From contig JABXHX010000019.1 of NCBI GenBank assembly GCA_013373385.1, forward strand, positions 29,304-93,303: 64,000 nucleotides of DNA. Direction: 5' to 3'. Position numbers and translations under genes: made by a program. This stretch comes from Flavobacteriaceae bacterium (GTDB lineage Bacteria; Bacteroidota; Bacteroidia; Flavobacteriales; Flavobacteriaceae). Under the pieces are notes generated by a model. The model was not told the origin of the DNA. It made no database searches and worked only from the letters and a program-made list of their open reading frames with translations. Positions within the stretch are counted from its first letter, which is position 1; each line of letters begins with the position of its first letter. Below are positions 17,210-25,819 of this stretch, piece after piece.

Positions 17210-17929
17210 TTAAAATTTTCTAACGTCAATAATAGTACCATTATGTAAAATATCAGAAACAGCTAGGTGATAGATTTTATTGGCTACAAATTTAGTAGAA
17301 AATAATTCATTCTTTTCTTTTAATTCTCTAAAACGTTGCACACTTTTAAATTCAGCTTCTGTAGTTTTTCTAATAGCAGTCTGCATGTTCGTATCCACAA
17401 CTCCAGGGTAAATTGCAATACATTTTACGCCATTTATTAGTTCACTTTGTTCTAATGCAGTAGTTTTAGTTATCATGTCTATTGCAGCTTTTGAACTGCA
17501 ATATACTGACCATCCAGCATATGGTTTGATGGCTGCTCCAGAAGAAATGTTGATAATCTGTTTTTTACAAGTTAAGTTTTTTGTCAACCTAATAAACGCA
17601 TTGGTTAATACAAGCGGTGTAGTGGTGTTTAACTTAATGGTTTGTTGAATCTTTTCAGGACTTAAGTTTCCTAAAGTATTAATCTCTCCTAAACTACCAG
17701 CATTATTAATTAGTGTAATTGAACTTACTGAGTTTATATTTGAAAAAATTGAATGTATAGCATTGACTGCATTTTGTGTGTTGCTCAAGTCAGTTTGTAG
17801 TTGTTGATAGGCAACTCCAGAAACTTTACTTCTTGAAATTGAAAACACGGTATAGCCTTCAGAAAAATATTTTTGAGCAATAGCTTTTCCTATTCCGTTG
17901 CTACCACCAGTAATAATAAGTACATTCAT
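17210..17929 (-). CDS. Short-chain dehydrogenase/reductase (sepiapterin-reductase-like)
   Basis: 239 residues with the classical SDR signatures: cofactor motif TGGSNGIGKAIA at residues 7-18, NNAG at about 73-76, and catalytic Ser/Tyr/Lys in ISSGAAIKPYAGWSVYCSSK. The overall shape and the final VVDTNMQ segment resemble the sepiapterin-reductase-like and benzil-reductase-like group. It would use NADPH to reduce a small carbonyl compound in the cytoplasm; the substrate cannot be told from sequence. It sits 24 bases downstream of mazG and 15 bases upstream of the lipoprotein gene, all in the same direction. Confidence 0.9.
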   Translation of the reverse strand: MNVLIITGGSNGIGKAIAQKYFSEGYTVFSISRSKVSGVAYQQLQTDLSNTQNAVNAIHSIFSNINSVSSITLINNAGSLGEINTLGNLSPEKIQQTIKLNTTTPLVLTNAFIRLTKNLTCKKQIINISSGAAIKPYAGWSVYCSSKAAIDMITKTTALEQSELINGVKCIAIYPGVVDTNMQTAIRKTTEAEFKSVQRFRELKEKNELFSTKFVANKIYHLAVSDILHNGTIIDVRKF

Positions 17930-17953
17930 AAAAGTAAAAGTAGGAAGAAAATT

Positions 17954-18733
17954 CTACTTAAAATACTGTTTAGATTTGTTCCAATAGACATCCATTTCTC
18001 TAAGAGACATTTCTGACAATTTTTTTCCTTCTTTTAGAGTAGTTTCTTCTAAATATTGAAAACGTTTGATAAATTTCTTATTGGTTTTTTCGAGCGCATT
18101 TTCGGGATTTACGTTTATAAAACGCGCGTAGTTAATCATAGAAAATAATACATCACCAAATTCAGATTCAATTTTATCAGTATTTCCTTGTTTAACTTCC
18201 TCATTTAATTCAGATAGTTCTTCTTGTACTTTTTCCCAAACTTGTTGTGGCTCTTCCCAATCAAAACCTACGCCAGCAACTTTGTCTTGAATTCTATTTG
18301 CCTTTACAAGAGCAGGCAAGCTTTTGGGAACTCCTTCTAAAACCGATTTTTTACCTTCTTTTAGTTTAAGTTTCTCCCAGTTTTGTTTAACCTGTTCTTC
18401 GTTTTCTACTTGAACATCTCCGTAGATGTGAGGATGTCTGTCAATTAGTTTATCAGATATGGCATTGGCAACATCTGCAATATCAAAGGCTTCTTTTTCG
18501 CTTCCTATTTTTGCATAAAAGACGATGTGTAATAGCACATCGCCTAATTCTTTTTTGATTTCTTGTAAATCGTTGTCTAAAATAGCATCAGCTAATTCGT
18601 AGGTTTCTTCGATTGTTAAATGTCGTAACGATTCTAGGGTTTGTTTTTTATCCCACGGACATTTTTCACGTAAATCATCCATGATGTCAAGCAACCTATT
18701 AAAAGCGTCTAATTGCTGTGCTCTTGAGTTCAT
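17954..18733 (-). CDS. mazG: Nucleoside triphosphate pyrophosphohydrolase MazG
   Basis: 259 residues with two MazG domains. The first begins FNRLLDIMDDLREKCPWDKK and carries EETYELADAI plus KKELGDVLLHIVFYA; the second has EELSELNEEVKQ and ESEFGDVLFSMINYARF. The paired EExxE and GD motifs bind the metals that allow hydrolysis of (d)NTPs to monophosphates. Typical full length for MazG. Its start codon overlaps the stop of the upstream DUF5606 gene by one base (translational coupling). It is likely to sanitise the nucleotide pool or modulate stress nucleotides, as in E. coli. Confidence 0.95.
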   Translation of the reverse strand: MNSRAQQLDAFNRLLDIMDDLREKCPWDKKQTLESLRHLTIEETYELADAILDNDLQEIKKELGDVLLHIVFYAKIGSEKEAFDIADVANAISDKLIDRHPHIYGDVQVENEEQVKQNWEKLKLKEGKKSVLEGVPKSLPALVKANRIQDKVAGVGFDWEEPQQVWEKVQEELSELNEEVKQGNTDKIESEFGDVLFSMINYARFINVNPENALEKTNKKFIKRFQYLEETTLKEGKKLSEMSLREMDVYWNKSKQYFK

Positions 18734-19152
18734 TACACTTCTTGATTGGCTTCAGAAGATAATTCTATTTTAGAAAAATCTAAACCAACAGCTAGTAAAG
18801 TATTGTACCACTGTACAATTTTTTTAATGTTTGAAGTATAGACTCTCTCTTCATCATAATTAGGTAAAACTTCAGAGAAGAAAGTTGCTAATTTGTTACC
18901 ACTTTCTTTATGACTTATAGTTTCTTTACCCTCTTCTTTTTCGTAAATAGCTTTAAATACAGTTAAAAGAGGTACTTCTTCTTCGTAAGTAAAAATGGCA
19001 ATGTTTTCTAACAGACTAACGTTTTGTGTAGATACAATTGGGAAACGTTTTTTGTCTGTTAAAGATTCTACGATAATACCTGTCTTTGTTTGAGAAACGA
19101 TTTCAAACAATCCAGGTTTCCCTGTTACGGCAATAATTTTATTAAATTCCAT
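18733..19152 (-). CDS. DUF5606 family protein
   Basis: 139 residues, no signal peptide. It begins MEFNKIIAVTGKPGLFEIVS, the hallmark of the DUF5606 family found almost only in Bacteroidota, and continues LTDKKRFPIVSTQNVSLLEN. Family function is not established. The position between def and mazG, which I recognise as a recurrent arrangement in Flavobacteriia, suggests a link with translation or housekeeping. The stop overlaps the mazG start by one base. The start lies 30 bases after the def stop codon. Confidence 0.88.
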   Translation of the reverse strand: MEFNKIIAVTGKPGLFEIVSQTKTGIIVESLTDKKRFPIVSTQNVSLLENIAIFTYEEEVPLLTVFKAIYEKEEGKETISHKESGNKLATFFSEVLPNYDEERVYTSNIKKIVQWYNTLLAVGLDFSKIELSSEANQEV

Positions 19153-19182
19153 GATGTTTTTGGTCTTAAATTAATCGACTAA

Positions 19183-19767
19183 TTATTTTTTTAAATTAGG
19201 AAAACGCATTCTGTATTCTGGGTTGATTTTTCCTTTAGAAATATTTTCTAATTTCTTTTTGATGAGCCTTTTCTTTAAAGAAGATAATTTATCTGTAAAT
19301 AAAATTCCTTCAATATGATCGTATTCATGTTGAAAAACTCTGGCTGCCAAACCGTTGATTGTCGCAGTGTGTTTTTCAAAATTTTCATCTTGATATGCTA
19401 TAGTAATTTGCTCTTGTCTAAACACATCTTCTCTAACATCAGGTATGCTAAGGCAACCTTCATTAAAAGGCCATTCATCACCTTCTTCTTTTAAAATCTT
19501 TGGATTGATAAAGACATGTTTGAAATCTTTTAAAAATGCTCTTTCTTTTTCAGAAAGGTCTTCGTCATCTGCAAAAGGAGTAGCATCTACCAAAAACAAG
19601 CGTATTGCTTTGCCAATTTGTGGAGCAGCCAATCCAACACCATGAGCATTGTGCATGGTTTCTTTCATGTTAGCAATAAGCTCTTGTAAGTTAGGATAAT
19701 CTTTGTCAATCTCAATTCCTACTTTTCTCAAAACAGGATCTCCATAAGCCACAATAGGTAAAATCAT
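19183..19767 (-). CDS. def: Peptide deformylase
   Basis: 194 residues from ATG 19767 (MILPIVAYGDPVLRKVG). The longer frame from 19800 is excluded because the promoter box lies at 19790-19797. Removes the formyl group from nascent protein N-termini. The three deformylase motifs are present: GVGLAAPQIG, EGCLSIP with the metal-ligand Cys, and FQHEYDHIEGILF with the two His and catalytic Glu. Slightly longer than the E. coli enzyme because of an acidic insert after FLVDATPF (ADDEDLSEKERAF), common in Bacteroidota. First gene of the def/DUF5606/mazG transcript. Confidence 0.96.
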   Translation of the reverse strand: MILPIVAYGDPVLRKVGIEIDKDYPNLQELIANMKETMHNAHGVGLAAPQIGKAIRLFLVDATPFADDEDLSEKERAFLKDFKHVFINPKILKEEGDEWPFNEGCLSIPDVREDVFRQEQITIAYQDENFEKHTATINGLAARVFQHEYDHIEGILFTDKLSSLKKRLIKKKLENISKGKINPEYRMRFPNLKK

Positions 19768-19789
19768 AATACGTTCAATTTTGTGCGTG

Positions 19790-19797
19790 CAAAAATA
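19790..19797 (-). promoter_or_regulatory. def promoter, -7 box
   Basis: Minus-strand TATTTTTG, matching TAnnTTTG, 22 bases before the def ATG. It lies in the ruvX-def gap and shows that def has a promoter of its own. Confidence 0.75.
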
Positions 19798-19890
19798 CAA
19801 TATTGAATTACGAATTACGAATTTTGAATTGTAATTTTTAAACTTTTAGATAGATTAGAGGTATTTGAAAATAAAATCTAAACAAGTAGA

Positions 19891-20301
19891 TTATTTATTA
19901 TAAAGATACGATTGAAGAATAATGGTAGCACTTATCTCATCTATCAACTTTTTGTTTTGACGTTGTTTTTTCTTTAAACCACCATCGAGCATGGATTGAA
20001 AAGCCATTTTAGAGGTAAAGCGCTCATCAACTCTTTCTATCGGAATGTGTGGAAAATTATTGGCTAACTTTTCTAAAAAGGGTTTGATAAGGATTTCACT
20101 TTCACTAGCCGAACTATCCATTTGTTTGGGTAAACCTACAATAAACAAGGCTACTTTTTCTTGTTGAGTATATTCTTTTAAAAAAGAAATCAAATTACTG
20201 GTTGCCACGGTGGTTAATCCAGAAGCAATAATTTGTAGTTCGTCTGTAACTGCAATTCCTGTTCTAATTTTTCCAAAATCAATGGCTAAAATTCTACTCA
20301 T
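19891..20301 (-). CDS. ruvX: RuvX/YqgF-family Holliday-junction resolvase
   Basis: 136 residues from ATG 20301 (MSRILAIDFGKIRTGIAVTD). RNase-H-like fold with the first catalytic Asp in AIDFG, the VGLPKQMDSSASE segment, the ERVDERFTS motif with acidic residues, and a final IDEISATIILQSYL containing the last catalytic acid. The family acts on 16S rRNA 5' end maturation in E. coli (YqgF) and was first described as a predicted resolvase, so both names are used. The start chosen is the usual family N-terminus. Own promoter box upstream. Confidence 0.93.
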   Translation of the reverse strand: MSRILAIDFGKIRTGIAVTDELQIIASGLTTVATSNLISFLKEYTQQEKVALFIVGLPKQMDSSASESEILIKPFLEKLANNFPHIPIERVDERFTSKMAFQSMLDGGLKKKQRQNKKLIDEISATIILQSYLYNK

Positions 20302-20316
20302 AGAAGTTAATTTTAA

Positions 20317-20324
20317 CAAAAATA
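20317..20324 (-). promoter_or_regulatory. ruvX promoter, -7 box
   Basis: Minus-strand TATTTTTG (plus-strand CAAAAATA), a TAnnTTTG match 15 bases before the ruvX ATG. Confidence 0.65.
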
Positions 20325-20393
20325 AGGAATTTAAACAAGGTGAGAATATCTGTTTAAAAAATGTATCTTCGCGTATATATTTAGTAGCTGTTT

Positions 20394-20401
20394 TATATTT
20401 G
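20394..20401 (+). promoter_or_regulatory. dapD promoter, -7 box
   Basis: TATATTTG, a perfect TAnnTTTG match, 20 bases before the dapD ATG and divergent from the ruvX promoter. Confidence 0.82.
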
Positions 20402-20421
20402 CAGAAAACATATTTAATTGG

Positions 20422-21237
20422 ATGAATAATTTAAGAGAAATAATAGAAAATGCTTGGGAGAATAGAGCATTGCTAAAAGAGGAAAATACAATTATAACAA
20501 TTAGAAAAGTAATTGATTTGTTAGATGAAGGAATTTTAAGAGTTGCTGAACCAACAAATAATGGATGGCAAGTAAATGAATGGATAAAGAAGGCAGTAGT
20601 ATTGTATTTTCCAATTCAGCAAATGGAAACTTTAGAAGCTGGAATTTTTGAATATCATGATAAAATTCCTTTAAAAAGAAATTATAAAGAAAAAGGAATT
20701 CGTGTAGTGCCAAATGCAGTAGCAAGACATGGAGCTTATATTTCTGGAGGAACTATTTTGATGCCGAGTTATGTAAATATTGGAGCTTATGTAGATGAAG
20801 GCACTATGGTAGATACGTGGGCAACAGTAGGTAGCTGTGCGCAGATTGGTAAAGATGTGCATTTGTCAGGAGGTGTAGGTATTGGTGGTGTTTTAGAGCC
20901 GTTACAAGCTGCCCCAGTAATTATTGAAGATGGCGCTTTTATCGGTTCACGTTGTATTGTTGTAGAAGGAGTAAGAGTAGAAAAAGAAGCTGTGTTAGGA
21001 GCTAATGTGGTGTTGACAGCATCTACAAAGATTATTGATGTTACAGGTGAAAATCCGGTAGAAATGAAAGGGAGAGTTCCCGCACGTTCTGTTGTAATTC
21101 CAGGAAGCTATACCAAACAATTTAATGCAGGTCAATACAATGTGCCTTGTGCATTAATTATCGGAAAAAGAAAAGAAAGCACAGATAAAAAAACATCATT
21201 AAATGATGCTCTAAGAGAGTATGATGTAGCTGTGTAA
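20422..21237 (+). CDS. dapD: Tetrahydrodipicolinate N-succinyltransferase
   Basis: 271 residues. Transfers succinyl from succinyl-CoA to tetrahydrodipicolinate in the diaminopimelate/lysine pathway, supplying peptidoglycan. N-terminal helical part (MNNLREIIENAWENRALLKE) followed by the left-handed beta-helix with hexapeptide repeats: VPNAVARHGAYISGGTILMP, YVNIGAYVDEGTMVDTWATV, and VHLSGGVGIGGVLEPLQA, which is the strongly conserved DapD segment. Full length compared with E. coli (274). A glycosyltransferase gene follows after 13 bases and could be co-transcribed. Confidence 0.97.
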   Translation: MNNLREIIENAWENRALLKEENTIITIRKVIDLLDEGILRVAEPTNNGWQVNEWIKKAVVLYFPIQQMETLEAGIFEYHDKIPLKRNYKEKGIRVVPNAVARHGAYISGGTILMPSYVNIGAYVDEGTMVDTWATVGSCAQIGKDVHLSGGVGIGGVLEPLQAAPVIIEDGAFIGSRCIVVEGVRVEKEAVLGANVVLTASTKIIDVTGENPVEMKGRVPARSVVIPGSYTKQFNAGQYNVPCALIIGKRKESTDKKTSLNDALREYDVAV

Positions 21238-21250
21238 GAATATATATGCA

Positions 21251-23017
21251 ATGAAAAAGGTTAAAATTACGGCAATAATTCCAACATTTAACGAAGAGTT
21301 AGATATTCAAAGAGCATTAGACTCTGTTAGTTTTGCTGATGAAGTTATTGTTATTGATTCGTATAGTACAGATAGAACTATAGAAATTGTTAAAAATTCT
21401 TCTGCAAAATTAATTCAGAGAAGGTTTGATAATTTTTCTAGTCAGAAAAATTATGCAATTAGCAAAGCATCATATGAATGGATTTTTTTATTAGATGCTG
21501 ATGAGACTGTTCCAATAAAACTAAAAGAAGAGTTAATTAATATTGTTAATTCAGATACGGTTTACGATGCATTTTTTATTTATAGAAGTTATTTCTTTAA
21601 AAATAAAAGATTAAGATTTAGCGGTTGGCAAAGAGATAAAGTAATTCGGTTGTTTAAAAAATCGACTTGTAGGTACAAAGGAAAGGTACATGAAGAAATT
21701 ACAACTACTGGGAAAATAGGTTTCTTAAAAGAAAAATTAAATCATTACTCGTATAAAAATTACTTCAGATATAAGAATAAATTGAGGAAGTATGCAAAAT
21801 TGCAAGCTGAAGAGCTGATGGTACAAGGAAAAATAATTACTCCGTACCATCTCTTTATTAAACCTTTTGTAAGGTTTTTTATTCAATATGTAATTCAGCT
21901 TGGATTTTTAGATGGAGTAAACGGATTTGTAATTTCATGGCTTCATGCCTTTGGCGTATGGAGGCGTTATGTTGAAGTGTTAAATTTAAAATATAGCTCA
22001 GTAGCTAAAATAAAGAAAAACCCAATAGAAAAATTCAATTCATCACTTTCAGAAAAAGACATTTCAATTATTATAGTTAACTATAAAAGTTGGAAACACT
22101 TGTCTTTATGCCTCAAAGCTTTTGAAACTATGCGTGAAGATGAATTTTCATTTGAACTCATTGTTGTAGACAACAAATCTAATGACGGTAAACTAAAAGA
22201 ATTCACTAAAAAATTCCCTTTTGTAAAATTTATAGAGAATACAGGGAATAATGGTTTTGCAAATGCATGTAATTTAGGAGCCTTGAATGCGGTAGGCAAC
22301 AACTTATTGTTTTTAAATCCAGATACGATTGCTAATAAAGAAGCAATAGCATTGATGTTGAAAACAGCAAAGTCTAACTCTAATTACGGCATAATTTCTT
22401 GCAATCAAATAAATGATAATGGAAAAGTTGAAAAACAAGATAGAGTGTTTTTACAATTATTTACTTTGTTTGGTTTTTTTAGAATTTTCTTTAGAAGCTT
22501 ATCAAAAAAGACAAAAGAAAACAAAGAATTCATTTTTACAGACTGGGTTTCTGGCTCAGTTGTTTTTATAAGTAGAGGGTGGTTTCAAAAAGTTGATGGA
22601 TGGAATGAAGATTACTGGATGTATTATGAAGATGTGGACTTATCAAAAAAAGTAAGTGATGCGGGAGGTAAAGTTGTACTTCTAAAAAACACAAGTATAT
22701 TACACAATCACGGAGGAGCTTCAAGAATTAATTTTAAAACAGCTACAATTACTAAAACAGAAGTATTAATTTCTAAACATGTCTATATCCATAATCATTT
22801 TAGAGGTGTACTAAAATTTACAATGTTACTTTGGTTGATAATTGTAACCCTCTTTTTTAAAAGTATTACAGCAATTTTAGGAATGCTTTTCTTTTTTGTA
22901 CCTAAGTTAAAATTAGGTATGTATTTATTTATTGCGATGATAAGATATTATTATCATTGTTTAAAAAAAGGAACTTGGTTAAGTTCAAGATCTATGAATT
23001 TACCTTATAAGGGATAA
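21251..23017 (+). CDS. Fused double family-2 glycosyltransferase
   Basis: 588 residues with two GT2 domains in one chain. Domain 1 (about 1-250) begins ITAIIPTFNEELDIQRALDS and contains VIDSYSTDRT and WIFLLDADETV, like the WaaE/KdtX-type lipooligosaccharide core glucosyltransferases. Domain 2 (about 265-560) begins ISIIIVNYKSWKHLSLCLKA with LIVVDNKSNDG, FLNPDT and the WVSGSVVFISRGWFQKVDGW and YYEDVDLSKK motifs of rhamnosyltransferase-like enzymes. Hydrophobic helices follow at about 520-565 (LLWLIIVTLFFKSITAILGM). Presumably adds two successive sugars to an envelope glycan at the inner membrane. Sugar specificities are not readable from sequence. I see no frameshift or stop at the junction. 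Confidence 0.9.
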   Translation: MKKVKITAIIPTFNEELDIQRALDSVSFADEVIVIDSYSTDRTIEIVKNSSAKLIQRRFDNFSSQKNYAISKASYEWIFLLDADETVPIKLKEELINIVNSDTVYDAFFIYRSYFFKNKRLRFSGWQRDKVIRLFKKSTCRYKGKVHEEITTTGKIGFLKEKLNHYSYKNYFRYKNKLRKYAKLQAEELMVQGKIITPYHLFIKPFVRFFIQYVIQLGFLDGVNGFVISWLHAFGVWRRYVEVLNLKYSSVAKIKKNPIEKFNSSLSEKDISIIIVNYKSWKHLSLCLKAFETMREDEFSFELIVVDNKSNDGKLKEFTKKFPFVKFIENTGNNGFANACNLGALNAVGNNLLFLNPDTIANKEAIALMLKTAKSNSNYGIISCNQINDNGKVEKQDRVFLQLFTLFGFFRIFFRSLSKKTKENKEFIFTDWVSGSVVFISRGWFQKVDGWNEDYWMYYEDVDLSKKVSDAGGKVVLLKNTSILHNHGGASRINFKTATITKTEVLISKHVYIHNHFRGVLKFTMLLWLIIVTLFFKSITAILGMLFFFVPKLKLGMYLFIAMIRYYYHCLKKGTWLSSRSMNLPYKG

Positions 23018-23058
23018 GATTAATTTCTTAACAACTAATCTAAATTGATACTAAAAAT

Positions 23059-23628
23059 ATGACATTAAAGCCATTTGAAATATCTCATATTTCTGAATTA
23101 CTTTCTCAGCAAAAAGTAATTTTATACCCTACAGATACTGTTTGGGGTATTGGTTGTGATGCAACTGATGCAGATGCTGTTGCAAAAGTGTACTCAATAA
23201 AGAACAGAGAAGAAAGTAAGAGTCTGATTATTTTGATTGATTCTTTAGAAATGTTATCAAAGTATATTAAAGATATTCCTAAAAAAGCTTTAGAAGAATT
23301 AAAAAGAGCAACGAAACCAACAACAATTATTTATAAAAACCCAATAGGATTGGCTAGCAATTGTGTTGCTACTGATAATACCATTGCTATTAGAATTGTG
23401 CAAAACGATTTTTGTATTCAATTAATTAAAGAATTCGGAAAACCAATTGTCTCTACATCAGCAAATATAAGTGGAGAGCCAACACCTAAATCATTTTCAG
23501 AAATTAGTACTTCAATTTTGAATAGCGTAGATTATATAGTAAATTTGCAACAAGAAAAAATAGCAACAGCCTCGTCGAGAATATTGAGAATAACCGATGA
23601 TAACCAAGTTGAAGTTATTAGAGAATAA
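23059..23628 (+). CDS. tsaC: L-threonylcarbamoyladenylate synthase (Sua5/YrdC family)
   Basis: 189 residues. Makes threonylcarbamoyl-AMP for t6A modification at position 37 of ANN-decoding tRNAs. Family marks: VILYPTDTVWGIGCDATDAD, the KNREESKSLIILI strand with conserved Lys/Ser, KPTTIIYKN, the TIAIRI segment, and KPIVSTSANISGEPTP. The length fits the short YrdC form rather than the longer Sua5 with an extra C-terminal domain. The next gene (cca), also a tRNA-modifying enzyme, begins 4 bases after its stop. Confidence 0.93.
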   Translation: MTLKPFEISHISELLSQQKVILYPTDTVWGIGCDATDADAVAKVYSIKNREESKSLIILIDSLEMLSKYIKDIPKKALEELKRATKPTTIIYKNPIGLASNCVATDNTIAIRIVQNDFCIQLIKEFGKPIVSTSANISGEPTPKSFSEISTSILNSVDYIVNLQQEKIATASSRILRITDDNQVEVIRE

Positions 23629-23632
23629 TTCT

Positions 23633-25051
23633 ATGCAACCACAATTTTATAAAGAAGCAATTACAGCTCGTATTTTCAATTATATTTCAAAAGCCTCTCA
23701 ATTATTAGGTGTAAAAAGTTATGTTATTGGTGGGTTTGTTCGTGATTTTTTATTGGAAAGAGGAACGGCAAAAGATGTAGATGTTGTAGCGGTTGGTAGT
23801 GGAATAGAATTAGCAGAAAAGGTTGCAGAGTTGTTGCCTAATAAGCCTAAAGTTCAGGTGTTTAAAACCTATGGTACTGCCATGTTGCGTTATAAAGATA
23901 TTGAAGTTGAATTTGTTGGTGCCAGAAAAGAATCGTATTCTGAAGAAAGCAGAAACCCAGAAGTTTCCGAAGGAACGCTAAAAGACGATCAAAACAGAAG
24001 AGACTTTACAATTAATGCACTGGCGTTAAGTTTAAATACAAAAGATTTTGGTTTATTGTTAGATCCTTTTAATGGAATAAAAGACTTACAATTAAAAGTA
24101 ATCAGAACTCCATTAGAGCCAAATATTACGTATTCTGATGACCCGTTACGAATGATGAGAGCAATACGTTTTGCAAGTCAGTTAAATTTTATCATTGAAA
24201 CAGCATCTTTAGAAGCCATTTCTAAAAATGCAGAAAGATTAAAAATTATTACTAGTGAACGTATAGTAGACGAACTGCATAAAATAATGTTGTCTAATAA
24301 GCCTTCAGTCGGATTTTTATTGTTGGAATCTACACAATTATTAAAGCAAATTTTACCTGAACTAATAGCTTTAAAAGGAGTAGAAGAGATAGAAGGGCAA
24401 AAGCATAAAGATAATTTTTATCACACATTAGAAGTAGTTGATAATATTTCTGAAAATACGAATGATGTATGGCTTCGATGGGCAGCATTATTGCATGATA
24501 TAGGAAAAGCACCAACAAAAAAGTTTCATAAAAAGCAAGGATGGACATTTCATGCACACGAGTTTGTAGGTTCTAAGATGGTGTTTAAATTGTTCAAACG
24601 ATTAAAAATGCCATTGAATAATAAGATGAAGTTTGTGCAGAAAATGGTATTGTTGAGTTCAAGACCAATTGTATTAGCTAGTGAGGTAACTGATTCTGCT
24701 GTTAGAAGATTAATTTTTGATGCTGGTGATGATATAGATTCTTTAATGACTTTGTGTGAAGCAGATATCACAACAAAAAACCCAAATAAGTTTAGACGTT
24801 ATCATAAAAACTTCGAATTAGTTAGAAAGAAAATAAAAGAAGTTGAAGAGCGTGATAGAGTACGTAATTTTCAACCACCAATTTCTGGAGAACTCATTAT
24901 GAAAACATTTAACCTCACACCATGCAAAGAAATTGGCCAGTTAAAAGAAGCCATTAAAAATGCTATTTTAGACGGTGTAATCCCTAATGAATATGAAGCT
25001 TCATACCAGTTTATGTTGGAAAAAGGAAAAGAGTTGGGGTTGAGTTTATAA
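23633..25051 (+). CDS. cca: CCA-adding tRNA nucleotidyltransferase with HD domain
   Basis: 472 residues from ATG 23633 (MQPQFYKEAITARIFNYISK). The longer frame from 23597 overlaps tsaC and has no support. Class II nucleotidyltransferase: GGFVRDFLLERGTAKDVDVV carries the DxD metal-binding acids, NRRDFTINALAL follows, and PNITYSDDPLRMMRAIRFAS is the neck-helix region. A metal-dependent phosphohydrolase-type HD domain follows at about 255-370 (LLHDIGKAPTKK, HAHEF). Adds or repairs the tRNA 3' CCA. Co-directional with tsaC, gap 4 bases. Convergent with the next gene, whose stop is 4 bases away. Confidence 0.93.
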   Translation: MQPQFYKEAITARIFNYISKASQLLGVKSYVIGGFVRDFLLERGTAKDVDVVAVGSGIELAEKVAELLPNKPKVQVFKTYGTAMLRYKDIEVEFVGARKESYSEESRNPEVSEGTLKDDQNRRDFTINALALSLNTKDFGLLLDPFNGIKDLQLKVIRTPLEPNITYSDDPLRMMRAIRFASQLNFIIETASLEAISKNAERLKIITSERIVDELHKIMLSNKPSVGFLLLESTQLLKQILPELIALKGVEEIEGQKHKDNFYHTLEVVDNISENTNDVWLRWAALLHDIGKAPTKKFHKKQGWTFHAHEFVGSKMVFKLFKRLKMPLNNKMKFVQKMVLLSSRPIVLASEVTDSAVRRLIFDAGDDIDSLMTLCEADITTKNPNKFRRYHKNFELVRKKIKEVEERDRVRNFQPPISGELIMKTFNLTPCKEIGQLKEAIKNAILDGVIPNEYEASYQFMLEKGKELGLSL

Positions 25052-25055
25052 TATT

Positions 25056-25814
25056 TTAGCTATGTATTTTAGTATCTAATTTATCAGCCCAACTTTTAAC
25101 ACGAGTTGTTTCCATGTAGTATTTTTCTTCTTCAGAAAGGTTTTTATGATTTACATACCAGGGTAAATGCTTTATTTGATAAGGATAACCAACTCTATAC
25201 ATTAATGGGATGTGTGAGGCTGTGTGTTTAAAGCTAAAAGGACGATACATGGCAAAAGTTGTATCTAACTGAGCTCTATAAAGTAGTTTACTTACTTTTT
25301 CTTTGTAAAATTGACTTTCCCAATCAATTACCTCTTTTTTTAAAGCATAGGTTTCTGGTAAATCATCTATTTTTAAAGAAAATCCAACTTTTTTACACTT
25401 TTTATGTTCTTGAAGTACGCTTCTAAAAAACTCCATAAAATCATTGGGGCATTCATCAATAATTTCTAAGTCAGCATCTGTGTAGACAAAAAAGTTATGT
25501 TGGTATTGTTTGTAAATTCCAGATTTCCATAGTGCCCTATAGCCATAGTTTTTATCTAGAAAAATAACTTTGTGCTTGCAGTTTTTGTAAAATTTTAAAA
25601 GAGGTGGGTATGTAGATTGATTATCTAAAATCACAATATTTTTATAATCTCTTTTTTCTAAACAGACAAGTAGTTTTTTTAAGTATTCAAGTCTGTTAAA
25701 GTTGTTTATAATAATTGGGATTTCAGAAAAGTGGATTTGCTTAGGAGGGTATATATATTCTTTAATACTCATAATTAAAGAAATAATAAAATGTTTTATT
25801 CTTTCAAAAAGCAT
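25056..25814 (-). CDS. Glycosyltransferase-like protein (GT-A fold, family-2-like)
   Basis: 252 residues. After an N-terminal hydrophobic/basic stretch (HFIISLIMSIKEYIYPPKQ) the sequence IPIIINNFNRLEYLKKLLVC resembles the first strand-helix of family-2 enzymes. Further matches are IVILDNQSTYPPLLKFY and a DxD-like YTDADLEIIDECPNDFMEFF. It is smaller than standard GT2 enzymes and lacks a clear catalytic ED/QxxRW segment, so the activity is unproven. Fifth and last gene of the minus-strand group headed by DUF4199, starting 5 bases after the ABC exporter's stop, which supports a role in the same envelope pathway. Confidence 0.75.
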   Translation of the reverse strand: MLFERIKHFIISLIMSIKEYIYPPKQIHFSEIPIIINNFNRLEYLKKLLVCLEKRDYKNIVILDNQSTYPPLLKFYKNCKHKVIFLDKNYGYRALWKSGIYKQYQHNFFVYTDADLEIIDECPNDFMEFFRSVLQEHKKCKKVGFSLKIDDLPETYALKKEVIDWESQFYKEKVSKLLYRAQLDTTFAMYRPFSFKHTASHIPLMYRVGYPYQIKHLPWYVNHKNLSEEEKYYMETTRVKSWADKLDTKIHS

Positions 25815-25819
25815 ACGTA

